From the NCBI GenBank assembly GCA_005808475.1, contig SYLY01000189.1, positions 1 through 50,911 of the forward strand: 50,911 nucleotides of DNA. Reading direction: 5' to 3'. This document shows positions 24,451 through 32,692 of this stretch, piece after piece; the stretch's first letter is position 1; the number at the start of each line of letters is the position of its first letter. The position numbers were made by a program, and so were the translations under genes. Source of the DNA: Acidobacteriota bacterium (GTDB taxonomy: Bacteria; Acidobacteriota; Terriglobia; Bryobacterales; Bryobacteraceae). The notes beneath the pieces are model-generated. The model saw only the letters and a list, made by a program, of their open reading frames with translations. It did not search any database and had not been told where the DNA came from.

Positions 24451-25737
24451 ATGACGTCACGCCGCGGTTTCGTTCACGCCGGTTCGCTGAGCCTGCTCGG
24501 CGCGGATCTGGGCGGATTGCTGCGCGCCGCGGAGGGTTCGGCGTCCAAGGGCAAGGCGCGCGCCTGCATCCTGCTGTGGCTCGAGGGCGGCCCCAGCCAA
24601 ATGGATACGTGGGATCCGAAACCCGATTCCGCCTTCAAGGCGATCTCGACGAACGTGGCGGGCATCCAGGTGTCGGAGCTTTTGCCGAGGATGGCGCGGC
24701 GGATGGACAAGATCTCGCTGGTGCGTTCGATGCACACCAAGGGCAACGATCACCCGCAAGGCACGCACTACGCGATCACCGGCCACGAACCGAACCCGGC
24801 GATGCAGTTCCCCAGTATCGGCTCCATCGTGGCCAAGGAACTTGGCGCGCGCGGTGTGATGCCGCCCCATGTACTCGCGCCGCGGTGGGAGCGCAGCCGG
24901 CAGTACGAAGAGTACTTCCGCTCCGGTTTCCTCGGCGGCGAGTTCGATCCGATGTGCATTCCCGATCCGGGCGCGAAGGACTTTTCGGTGGCCGATCTGG
25001 CGCTGCCCAAAAGCGTATCCGGCCCGGCCGTGGAAAGCCGCCAGGCGTTCCTGAAGCTGGTGGACCGCCGCTATCGCGAACTGCACCAGGGCGCCGAGCA
25101 CGCCAACATGGACCAGTACGCGTCGCAGGCCTGGCGCATGATTCTCAACCCGCGCGTGCGCGACGCATTCGATCTGTCGAAGGAGCCGGACAAGCTGCGC
25201 GACGCGTACGGGCGCGACTCGGTGGGCCAGAGCGCCCTTCTGGCGCGGCGGTTGGTGGAAGCTGGATCGGTCTTCGTCACGGCGGCCGGCTTCCACTCGA
25301 ATTCATGGGACACGCACGCCAAGAACGACGAGGGCCATCGCGACCGCCTGTGTCCGCCGCTCGACCGGACGCTATCGGCGCTGCTCGACGATCTGAGCCA
25401 ACGCGGCCTGCTCGATTCGACGATCGTGCTGGCAATGGGCGAGTTCGGCCGCACGCCGTTCGTGAACCCCGACCTCGGCCGCGATCACTGGCCGGTATGC
25501 TGGTCGCTGGCGCTCGGCGGCGGCGGGATCAAGGGCGGCGCGGTGGTGGGAGCGAGCGACGAGAAGGGCGCCAACCCCGCCGGACGGGCGGTGAGCATGG
25601 GGGATATCTTCGCCACGATCTTCAAGCAGTTCGGGATCGACTGGACCAAGGAGTACGACACGCCGATCGGGCGGCCCGTGAAGATCGCCAACGCGCTCGA
25701 CGACAAGACGGGTGAGCCGCTGGTCGAATTGGCGTGA
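24451..25737 (+). CDS. DUF1501 family protein (third copy)
   Basis: A 428-residue DUF1501 protein, the shortest of the four. It starts MTSRRGFVHAGSLSLLGADL, a Tat-like signal with a short n-region. Motifs: LLWLEGGPSQMDTWDPKPDS, VRSMHTKGNDHPQGTHYA, LLARRLVEAGSVFVTAA, MGEFGRTPFVNPDLGRDHW and LALGGGGIKGGAVVGASDE. It ends the six-gene unit and converges on the SGNH gene with a 5-nt gap. Its sequence differs noticeably from the 18837 copy (for example TWDPK for SFDPK), so the two pairs in this unit belong to different subfamilies and are not a recent duplication. Confidence 0.92.
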   Translation: MTSRRGFVHAGSLSLLGADLGGLLRAAEGSASKGKARACILLWLEGGPSQMDTWDPKPDSAFKAISTNVAGIQVSELLPRMARRMDKISLVRSMHTKGNDHPQGTHYAITGHEPNPAMQFPSIGSIVAKELGARGVMPPHVLAPRWERSRQYEEYFRSGFLGGEFDPMCIPDPGAKDFSVADLALPKSVSGPAVESRQAFLKLVDRRYRELHQGAEHANMDQYASQAWRMILNPRVRDAFDLSKEPDKLRDAYGRDSVGQSALLARRLVEAGSVFVTAAGFHSNSWDTHAKNDEGHRDRLCPPLDRTLSALLDDLSQRGLLDSTIVLAMGEFGRTPFVNPDLGRDHWPVCWSLALGGGGIKGGAVVGASDEKGANPAGRAVSMGDIFATIFKQFGIDWTKEYDTPIGRPVKIANALDDKTGEPLVELA

Positions 25738-25742
25738 CGGGA

Positions 25743-26789
25743 TCAGTAGGGGATCGGAGCGGCGATCAACCTCCGTGCCGCGTCTCGCGCTGATTGGAGA
25801 TACGCTTCCAGGTTGGCTGCCGTCAAGCGAACGCCGAACCCTTGAACGCACTCCGCATCACGTCCCTCGATGCGCGCGGCGATCATCCGGCCCACCGCTG
25901 GCGAGTAATGATGCGCGTCGAAGTAGTTGGATGAATCGGCGGTCACGGGGTTGACGCCGGAGAACTCCCAGATTTCGCCGAAGATCGCGATCAACCCACG
26001 CAACCAGGCGCCGTATTCCGACATTCTGTTCTGCCTCGCGACGATGGCGAACATGTGGACCGATACCGGATTCGTGAAAACCACGATGCGGGTGCTCGGC
26101 CATCTTCGCCGGATCGCGTGGAGAGAGTCCATGTAGGGCAGCCGGGACAGATCGAGCGAAGGGAAGGGCGCTGAATACATCGCCACATCCTTCTCGATGC
26201 GCCGCTGGCGTTCGGCGGGTGTCGGCATCGGCGGCGGAACGAATTCGTATTGGGCGTCGAAGGCGTAGGAGTCGGCGCAGCCTCGGAGCATGCACCTGGC
26301 TGCACTGAGCGAGAGTCTCAGTGCGCTGACATTGAATAGGTCGGCCCAGCGCCCGGTGGCTGCCTCGGCGGCATATTCCCGCGCTCCGAGGGGAACCGAT
26401 CCTGGAGGCAAGGCCCCATCCAACGGGAAATCCACCGCCAACACGATAGTCGTAGGCGTTCGCACGCCGCAAGCCACATCCAGGAACCCTTCGTATTCGT
26501 CCGGGTGCATCGAGGAAGCCGAGTAGTTGAGAACACGCATCCTCCGGAACGCGGACGCGTGGATTGGACGGACTCTGGAATTGCCCAGCAACACTCCGTC
26601 GAACTCGGGCCGCGTGTTGACAAGGCGGTTTGTCTTCTGACGCCGTTCATCTACTTGGAAAGACGGCGCGGGAAGCAAAGGCCCACCGTAGTGCCAGAGT
26701 GGGTCGAAGATGCGGATCGTCAGAGCGGATGCCGCCAACCCCGCGATGGCCGAACCGGATAGCCAGATGAGAAAGCTCGCGGGTTGCAT
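25743..26789 (-). CDS. SGNH-like/AlgJ-type protein paired with an MBOAT acyltransferase
   Basis: A 348-residue protein with one N-terminal membrane segment (ASFLIWLSGSAIAGLAASAL) and an extracytoplasmic domain. Residues about 60-80 contain GVLLGNSRVRPIHAS, comparable to block I (GxS/GNS) of SGNH-fold proteins. Near the end, SSNYFDAHHYSPAVG supplies the Asp-x-x-His of block V. In alginate, cellulose and other polysaccharide acetylation systems an MBOAT protein is coupled to such a protein, which transfers the acetyl group. The start at 26789 lies 2 nt after the MBOAT stop, which fixes the pairing. Identification as an acetyltransferase partner rests mainly on context. Confidence 0.72.
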   Translation of the reverse strand: MQPASFLIWLSGSAIAGLAASALTIRIFDPLWHYGGPLLPAPSFQVDERRQKTNRLVNTRPEFDGVLLGNSRVRPIHASAFRRMRVLNYSASSMHPDEYEGFLDVACGVRTPTTIVLAVDFPLDGALPPGSVPLGAREYAAEAATGRWADLFNVSALRLSLSAARCMLRGCADSYAFDAQYEFVPPPMPTPAERQRRIEKDVAMYSAPFPSLDLSRLPYMDSLHAIRRRWPSTRIVVFTNPVSVHMFAIVARQNRMSEYGAWLRGLIAIFGEIWEFSGVNPVTADSSNYFDAHHYSPAVGRMIAARIEGRDAECVQGFGVRLTAANLEAYLQSARDAARRLIAAPIPY

Positions 26790-26791
26790 GA

Positions 26792-28204
26792 TCAGAACTG
26801 GAAGTACACGAACTGAGTGGTTTCCCGCAGCGAGAGAATGCAGGAAGCAAGCAGAAGGCCCGCAATGGACGCCAAAGCCGGACCACGCCACCCCGTGTCC
26901 ACGCTCCAATCGTCGACGAGACGGGACGCGGCAGGCCCAATCGTAGCCAGGACAGCCGATCCGGCGAGCGTGACGAACTGTGTCCTGTTGGGGACGAAGG
27001 GCGAGCCGTCAGCCCGCTGGCCTGCCATCGCCAAGAGGAGGTTGGCGCATGGGTCCCAGCTACCGGCGCGGAAAGGAGCCCACATCAGCGTGACTACGGC
27101 GAAGGTTAACACCGACGCGACGCCTCGCCCGACCCGGAGCGGTTCGCGGCGCCACATGAGACGCTTGGCGCGAAGCCATGCGTGGGTGGCCGCCAGAAGG
27201 ACGCCGTGAAGGGTTCCCCAGAGAAGGAACGTCCAGTTGGCCCCGTGCCACAGTCCCGCGATCGCCATGGTGGCGATCAGGTTCGCGTATCCCCGGAGCT
27301 CTCCCCGGCGGTTGGCGCCCAGCGGAAAGAACAGGTAGTCCCGCAGGAACGCCGACAGTGTGATGTGCCATCGGCGCCAAAAGTCCACGAGATTCAAGGC
27401 CCGGTAAGGACGATCGAAGTTGACCGGGAGTTCGATGCCGAACATGCGGGCCAATCCCACTGCCATGTCGCTGTAGCCTGAGAAGTCGAAGTAGATCTGG
27501 AAGGTGAAGGCCAGTAGGCCCGTCCATGCCTGAACGAGGCCTGGCGTCCCTCCCACCATGGCCGCCTCGAAGGCCGGATCGGCCAGCAAGGCCAATCGGT
27601 CGGCCACCAGGACTTTCTTGGCGAGGCCGAACGTGAATAGCGCCACACCTCGCGCCAGATTCGCCAAGTTCAACTGGTACACCGATGGCAGGGCAAACTG
27701 GGGCATAAGCTGGGCGTGGTGGACAATCGGGCCGGCGACCAGGTGGGGGAAGAAGGTTACGAAAAGGGTGTAGCGCAACAGGTCGCGCTCCTGCGCCAGT
27801 CCGGCCCGCGCATCCGCCAGATAGGCGATCTGGGTGATGCTGAAGAACGAGATCCCAAGCGGCAAGACGAGGCCCACCTTCGGCATTCCGGTCACTGATG
27901 CGAGGAAGTCCCAGTATTTGAAGACGCCCAGAACGCCAAGATTCGCCGCGACGGCGGCGGCGAAGACGGCCCGCCCCGACGGCCCCGCTCCCGCCTTCGA
28001 AATAGCCGAGCCGGCGGCGAAGTTGAATCCGATCGAACCGATCAGCAACAGAGTGTCGGGCAGCCGCCACGCGGCGTAGAAGCCAGTTGAGGCCGCCACC
28101 AGCCATAGCGCCGCCCAGCGGTGGTGCCATCTTCCCAGCACGAAGAAGCCCACCAACGTGACAGGGAGAAAAGCCAGGATAAACCCGAAGGAGTTGAACG
28201 GCAC
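26792..28204 (-). CDS. MBOAT family O-acyltransferase (AlgI-like)
   Basis: A 470-residue polytopic inner-membrane protein. The GTG start at 28204 gives the canonical MBOAT N-terminus (PFNSFGFILAFLPVTLVGFF). Family landmarks: GISFFSITQIAYLADA, FFPHLVAGPIVHHAQLMPQ, DFSGYSDMAVGLARMFGIEL, DFWRRWHITLSAFLRDYLFFPLG with His280, and GLWHGANWTFLLWG with the near-invariant His320. Homologues move acetyl groups across the membrane to O-acetylate alginate or other glycans. The gene lies 5 nt after the amidohydrolase gene and 2 nt before the SGNH gene, so all three are probably co-transcribed. A longer frame to 28978 crosses the amidohydrolase gene and is rejected. Confidence 0.93.
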   Translation of the reverse strand: MPFNSFGFILAFLPVTLVGFFVLGRWHHRWAALWLVAASTGFYAAWRLPDTLLLIGSIGFNFAAGSAISKAGAGPSGRAVFAAAVAANLGVLGVFKYWDFLASVTGMPKVGLVLPLGISFFSITQIAYLADARAGLAQERDLLRYTLFVTFFPHLVAGPIVHHAQLMPQFALPSVYQLNLANLARGVALFTFGLAKKVLVADRLALLADPAFEAAMVGGTPGLVQAWTGLLAFTFQIYFDFSGYSDMAVGLARMFGIELPVNFDRPYRALNLVDFWRRWHITLSAFLRDYLFFPLGANRRGELRGYANLIATMAIAGLWHGANWTFLLWGTLHGVLLAATHAWLRAKRLMWRREPLRVGRGVASVLTFAVVTLMWAPFRAGSWDPCANLLLAMAGQRADGSPFVPNRTQFVTLAGSAVLATIGPAASRLVDDWSVDTGWRGPALASIAGLLLASCILSLRETTQFVYFQF

Positions 28205-28209
28205 AGCGC

Positions 28210-29118
28210 CTACGAGAACCCCAGCTTCAATAGCCGGACTCCGTTCTCCCACGTCAACTGGCGGAACACGTCCGGCGCCGTTGCCTGCTTGACCGCGGCG
28301 AGCGTCTCGCGCGCCACGCACTTGCCCTTGATCAGCGGCTCCTGCGAACCCTGCCCCGTTCCGCGTCCATCGCGGCAACTGCAATCGCAGCCGAACATCA
28401 GCTTGGCGCGATGCCGCTTCAGGAAGTCCGCCGTGAACTCGGGATCGCGGGCCAGAGCGTTGCGGCCGGAGTTGGCGGAAAGGTCGCCGTACAGGTTCGG
28501 ATAATCGCCGAGCATCTTGTCGGTCAGCCCGCCGCGTTTCACCTTGCCCTTCGGGTACGAGACTCCCGCCTGGGGATCGGCGCTGATATTGGCCCAGAAG
28601 AAGTCGGCGTGGCCGATGAAGGTGGTTCGTGGGAACGCTTTCAGCACCGCCGGCAGGCGCGGGAATCCGGTGCTGAACATGCCTTCGCCGGCGAAGTGTT
28701 GGGACTCCTGGAAATGCACCAGCACCGGAATCCCGAAATCCGCGGCCATCGCGTAGAGCCGTTTCATCTCCGGACCGTCGAGCGCGACATGGCTTTTGAT
28801 CTCGCCGAAGCCAATCGCGCCTTCCCGGGCGTTGCGCTCGAGTACGGCGAACGATTCGGGTTTGCTCACGTCGGCTCCGGCGAATCGCGCGAATCGCGCC
28901 GGGTGCTCCTTGACCGCCGCTTTCGCTTGTTCCTCGGCGTTCGCGGCCGCCAGCAGCACGGCGTGCGTCACGCCACATCCGTCCATGTGCGTTGAATTCG
29001 CCTGGGCCGAACCCTTCGGATGCAAATGAATATCCAATATCGATCCGCCCCAGGAGGGGACGTCCTGGGCCGCCAAAACGGCCCCGCAGGAAGCTTGAAG
29101 GAACTGGCGGCGTCGCAT
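28210..29118 (-). CDS. Exported amidohydrolase-family (Amidohydro_2-like) TIM-barrel protein
   Basis: A 302-residue protein. The ATG at 29118 gives a Tat-like signal (MRRRQFLQASCGAVLAAQ). Barrel motifs: ILDIHLHPKG with the metal-binding HxH, THAVLLAAANA, IGFGEIKSHVAL, IPVLVHFQES, TTFIGHADFFWANIS and KLMFGCDCSCRD. These fit the metal-dependent hydrolase/decarboxylase group that includes aminocarboxymuconate-semialdehyde decarboxylase and lactone hydrolases. Substrate unknown. It heads the three-gene unit with the MBOAT and SGNH genes. Its start is preferred over one at 29172 because a TAATAT hexamer lies 8 nt before it. Confidence 0.87.
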   Translation of the reverse strand: MRRRQFLQASCGAVLAAQDVPSWGGSILDIHLHPKGSAQANSTHMDGCGVTHAVLLAAANAEEQAKAAVKEHPARFARFAGADVSKPESFAVLERNAREGAIGFGEIKSHVALDGPEMKRLYAMAADFGIPVLVHFQESQHFAGEGMFSTGFPRLPAVLKAFPRTTFIGHADFFWANISADPQAGVSYPKGKVKRGGLTDKMLGDYPNLYGDLSANSGRNALARDPEFTADFLKRHRAKLMFGCDCSCRDGRGTGQGSQEPLIKGKCVARETLAAVKQATAPDVFRQLTWENGVRLLKLGFS

Positions 29119-29126
29119 GAATCCCG

Positions 29127-29132
29127 ATATTA
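29127..29132 (-). promoter_or_regulatory. -10 hexamer TAATAT, 8 nt before the amidohydrolase start
   Basis: Read on the minus strand, TAATAT ends 8 nt before the ATG at 29118 with no Shine-Dalgarno sequence. A leaderless or nearly leaderless transcript is predicted. Confidence 0.42.
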
Positions 29133-29146
29133 GCGCGGCCGCGCCA

Positions 29147-29175
29147 TTGTCGTAGCGGCCGGATGGTGACATAAT
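29147..29175 (+). promoter_or_regulatory. Sigma-70-type promoter of the second TonB receptor gene
   Basis: -35 TTGTCG (29147-29152, 4 of 6 matches), a 17-bp spacer, and -10 CATAAT (29170-29175, 5 of 6 matches). Transcription would start near 29182, giving a leader of about 20 nt that contains GAGG 7 nt before the ATG. This is the best-looking full promoter in the window. It is divergent to the amidohydrolase promoter. Confidence 0.5.
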
Positions 29176-29201
29176 CGCCCTATCTCCTCCGAGGTCGCCG
29201 A

Positions 29202-32200
29202 ATGCTTCCCCTACTGTTCATTGGTCTTTCCGCCGTCCGGTTGTTCGCGCAAGCGGGCACCGACGGCTCGATCCTGGGCGTGGTGAACGACCAGTCCGGC
29301 GCCGCCTTGGCGGGCGCTCGGGTGTCGGTGCGCAACCTCGACACCGGCATGGAGCGGGCGGTCGACTCGTCTTCCGACGGCGCCTTCGAGATCCTGGCGC
29401 TCCCTCGCGGAGCCTATCGCGTCACGGTAACGGCGCAAGGGTTCGCCACGTGGCAGACTCCGCGCGTCGATCTGACGGTGGGCCAACTCCGCCGAGTATC
29501 GCCCATGTTGAAGCTCGGCGACGTGAAGGAGCAGGTGACGGTGGAAGCCTCCGGGACCACGATTCAGACGGAAAAGGCGTCGGTGGAAACAGCCATCGAC
29601 GAGAAGCAGATCAGGGATCTTCCGCTGAACGGCCGCAATCCCATCGAGATGGTGATGCTCGCGCCCGGCATGCGCTGGCTCGGCTCCGGCGGTCTCGCCA
29701 ACGAACATACGGTGCAGGGCGGCGGCAAGCGCGAGGATCAGACCGGGTTTTCCGTGGACGGTCTCGACGCCAACGATCCAAGCAACGAGAAGGGATTCGC
29801 GTTTCCCAACGTCGACACCGTGGCCCAGTTCTCCGTGCAGACCGCGAACTTCACGGCCGAGAACGGGCGCAATCCGCTGCAGGTGCAGATGGTGACGAAG
29901 TCCGGCACGAACGAATTCCACGGCACGCTCTGGGAGTTCCATCGGAACGCCGCCGCCGACGCGCGCAACGCGTTCGCTCTGACGCGCCCCAAGCTGATTC
30001 GCAACCAGTACGGATTCAGCGTGGGCGGCCCGGTTCGCAAGGACCGGCTCTTTTTCTTCACCAGCTACGAAGGCACGCGCATCCGCCAGGACCGCATCTA
30101 CAACTCCAACACTCCCGCCCCGGCGATGTTCAACGGCGACTTCGGGGCGCGGCGGGTCACCGATCCAGCCACCGCCGCCAATGCGCCGTTTCCGAACAAC
30201 GTCATTCCCACGTCGCGCTTCTCGCCGGCGTCGCGCTTCTTTTTTCCCTTCATCCTGCAATCGAATTCTCCGGGCAACTTCTATCGCGACCTGGCGCCGA
30301 GCACCAACGACAACCACAATTTCCTCGCGCGAGGCGATTATCAATTGACTTCCGCGCAACGGGTATACGCGCGCTGGGTGGTGGTGGATCTGGGCAACGT
30401 GTCCGCGGGCTACAGGCCGGACGTCGTCTCCGATCAGAACATCCGCCAGCACAACATGGGTCTGAACTACAACTGGACGCTCGGTCCGGGAACGCTGCTG
30501 AACGTCGCCGCCGGCGTGATTCTGTCGGACACCAAAACCGTGTCGGACGTAGTGGGCAAGCGGAATCTCAACGAGGAAGCCGGCATCCAGGGATTCCCCA
30601 CGGCCGGCCGCGAACAAGCCGTGGGACTGCCCACCGTGACCTTCACCGGCTACACCGGCTTCAGCTATCCGCAGCAGGTTCCATCGCGATTCCGCCGCTT
30701 GGTGGTCAACTTCAAGCCGAACATGAACCACGTGGTGGGCAAGCACACCATCGGCTATGGCTACGAGTGGAACGAGCGCAAGACCATCGCCGGCCACACG
30801 TCGGCCTCGCCTCGCGGTACGTTCAATTTCAACGCCCAGTACACCGGCGATGGATTCGCGGACTATTTGCTAGGGCTGCTGGCCAACAACGAGCGGAACT
30901 ATCCGCTGAACACGTTCGGAATGGCGCACTCGCCGTACTCGGCGCTCTATCTGCAGGACGTCTACAAGGTGACGCCGCGGATCACGGTCAACTACGGCAT
31001 TCGGTGGGACTACTGGCATGCCAAGCAACTCGTGCGAAACACGGGCGCGACGTGGGTCCCGCGCCTTGGCAAGGTGGTGGCGGCCACCGACGCGAAAGGC
31101 AACGTGGATCTCTCGTCGCAGGTTGTTTCGTCCGCGCTGGCCGCTTCCACGGCCGATCTGTGGATCCCGGCGTCGCAGGCCAACATCCCCCGCGGTCTGT
31201 ACCAGGCGAACGGCACAATCTCGCCGCGATTGGGCGCGGCGTGGCGCGTCCGAAGCGACGACTCGCTGGTGCTGCGGGTGGGCTACGGGATCTTCACCGG
31301 CAACTTCAACGGGAACATCGTGGGCTCGCAGGTGATCGGGCCTCCCTACTGGACCTTCGAGCGGCTCACGTTCGCCCGCGCCAGCAATCAGCGTTGGGAA
31401 ACGTCGTTCCCCGCGAATCCGTCCGCGTTCATCGCGCCTTCGGTGACGGCTCCCGCCTACGACTCCACGCCGATGAAGACGCACGAATGGAACGTCTCGT
31501 TGCAGGCGCTGGCGCCGGTGGTGAAGACCGCCGTGACGATCTCGTACGTCGGCAACCGGGGCAAGGATCTGGTCACCCGCCAGGACTACAACGAAGTGCA
31601 GCCCGGCCGCTACACCAACCTTCAGGCAGCGAAGCCGTTCCCGCGCATGGGCACCATCCGGCTCTACGAGAATCTGGGACTTTCCTGGTACAACGCGCTC
31701 CAACTCAAGGCCGAGCGGCGCTTCCAACGTGGGTTCGGCTATATCTTGTCCTACGCGTTTTCGCGCAACATCGACGACGCCGGCGCCAGCCTCACCGACG
31801 GGCGGGATCCGTTCGCGCCGCAAGGCTACAACCGCGGGCGCTCGGAATTGGAACGCCGGCACATCCTCACGATGAACGGCATCTGGGAAGTTCCGTTCGG
31901 CAAGGGCCGGGCTCTGTTGTCCCAGGCGCATCCCGCGGTCAACGCGGCGCTCGGCGGCTGGCAGGTCACGGGAATCTACAGTTTTGTTTCGGGGAGTCCG
32001 CTCTCGTTCCTGACTCCCGGCGCGACGCTCGGCAACGGATTCAACACCCGGCCGAACCTGGTGGGCAACCCCGCTCTTACCAACCCCGCCGCCGGCCGCT
32101 GGTTCGACACGGCTGCGTTCCAGGCTCCCGCCGCGACGTTTTGGGGCAACTCCGGACTCGGCCTGATCGATGCACCGGGGCAACACAACCTGAACGTGGC

Positions 32201-32384
32201 GCTCATGAAGGACTTCCATTTTTCAGAGCGCCGTTTCGTGCAGTTCCGTTGGGAGATGTTCAACGCGCCCAATCACGTCAATCTCGGGCTTCCCGGTACC
32301 ACCATGGGCCAGCCGCTCACGGGCCGCATCACCTCGGCCGACGCCGCGCGCCAGATGCAGTTCGGGCTGAAGGTGATTTTCTGA
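29202..32384 (+). CDS. TonB-dependent receptor-like outer-membrane protein (second paralogue)
   Basis: A 1060-residue paralogue of the 12677 gene, with the same plan. It has a signal peptide (PLLFIGLSAVRLFAQ). A carboxypeptidase-regulatory-like domain lies at about 22-105 (GSILGVVNDQSGAALAGARV). A plug-like segment follows (IRDLPLNGRNPIEMVMLAPG, QMVTKSGTNEFHGTLWEFHR). The barrel ends in the aromatic terminus MQFGLKVIF. Shared blocks include GYNRGRSELERRHILTMNG and FVQFRWEMFNAPNHVNLGLP. The two differ throughout the barrel, so different substrates are likely. It is followed after 22 nt by a small unknown gene and then a DUF1501 gene, not by a DUF1549/1553 gene. Confidence 0.92.
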   Translation: MLPLLFIGLSAVRLFAQAGTDGSILGVVNDQSGAALAGARVSVRNLDTGMERAVDSSSDGAFEILALPRGAYRVTVTAQGFATWQTPRVDLTVGQLRRVSPMLKLGDVKEQVTVEASGTTIQTEKASVETAIDEKQIRDLPLNGRNPIEMVMLAPGMRWLGSGGLANEHTVQGGGKREDQTGFSVDGLDANDPSNEKGFAFPNVDTVAQFSVQTANFTAENGRNPLQVQMVTKSGTNEFHGTLWEFHRNAAADARNAFALTRPKLIRNQYGFSVGGPVRKDRLFFFTSYEGTRIRQDRIYNSNTPAPAMFNGDFGARRVTDPATAANAPFPNNVIPTSRFSPASRFFFPFILQSNSPGNFYRDLAPSTNDNHNFLARGDYQLTSAQRVYARWVVVDLGNVSAGYRPDVVSDQNIRQHNMGLNYNWTLGPGTLLNVAAGVILSDTKTVSDVVGKRNLNEEAGIQGFPTAGREQAVGLPTVTFTGYTGFSYPQQVPSRFRRLVVNFKPNMNHVVGKHTIGYGYEWNERKTIAGHTSASPRGTFNFNAQYTGDGFADYLLGLLANNERNYPLNTFGMAHSPYSALYLQDVYKVTPRITVNYGIRWDYWHAKQLVRNTGATWVPRLGKVVAATDAKGNVDLSSQVVSSALAASTADLWIPASQANIPRGLYQANGTISPRLGAAWRVRSDDSLVLRVGYGIFTGNFNGNIVGSQVIGPPYWTFERLTFARASNQRWETSFPANPSAFIAPSVTAPAYDSTPMKTHEWNVSLQALAPVVKTAVTISYVGNRGKDLVTRQDYNEVQPGRYTNLQAAKPFPRMGTIRLYENLGLSWYNALQLKAERRFQRGFGYILSYAFSRNIDDAGASLTDGRDPFAPQGYNRGRSELERRHILTMNGIWEVPFGKGRALLSQAHPAVNAALGGWQVTGIYSFVSGSPLSFLTPGATLGNGFNTRPNLVGNPALTNPAAGRWFDTAAFQAPAATFWGNSGLGLIDAPGQHNLNVALMKDFHFSERRFVQFRWEMFNAPNHVNLGLPGTTMGQPLTGRITSADAARQMQFGLKVIF

Positions 32385-32406
32385 TAAGCTGACCCCGAGG
32401 ATCATC

Positions 32407-32691
32407 TTGGCAGATTGGGTTTACGCGCAGGAACGGCCCGAGCAACGCTTGGCCCGGCTCCATCATTTCTCCACTTTGAAGAAGGCAACCAACGGCGACG
32501 AAGTGGAGTTGTTCATCACGATTCGCGAATTCGTCACTCCGCGCGATCCGGCGATGCGCTTCTTCGCCACCGCCGACCGCGCGATGAACCAAAGCGCCGC
32601 GCCGTTCGCTCCCAGCGGCTGGGGCGATTCGTTGATCGAGGCGCTCACCATGTGCCTGCGCAACGTCGACAAGTTTCCCTTGGAGGCCTGA
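32407..32691 (+). CDS. Small conserved-looking protein of unknown function
   Basis: A 94-residue protein that I do not recognise. The only suitable start is TTG at 32407, preceded at 6 nt by a good Shine-Dalgarno sequence (CCGAGG, 32395-32400). It has no signal peptide, membrane segment or cysteine cluster (one Cys only). It is amphipathic with mixed charge (VELFITIREFVTPRDPAMRF, WGDSLIEALTMCLRNVDKFP). Its stop is 1 nt before the ATG of the DUF1501 gene, so it is clearly part of this unit. A cytoplasmic accessory or regulatory role is possible but unproven. Coding status is supported by position and ribosome binding site rather than by homology. Confidence 0.7.
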   Translation: MADWVYAQERPEQRLARLHHFSTLKKATNGDEVELFITIREFVTPRDPAMRFFATADRAMNQSAAPFAPSGWGDSLIEALTMCLRNVDKFPLEA

Positions 32692-32692
32692 C

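Noticed and set aside
18837-25737. The two DUF1549/1553-DUF1501 pairs as a recent tandem duplication
   Set aside because: Domain content and motifs differ clearly (two CxxCH cytochrome domains versus Ig-like domains with CX4CH; SFDPK versus TWDPK), so they are old, distinct paralogues.
28205-28978. N-terminal extension of the MBOAT protein to 728 residues
   Set aside because: The extension runs antisense-free through the amidohydrolase coding region in another frame and has no membrane segments. The GTG at 28204 gives the canonical MBOAT N-terminus.
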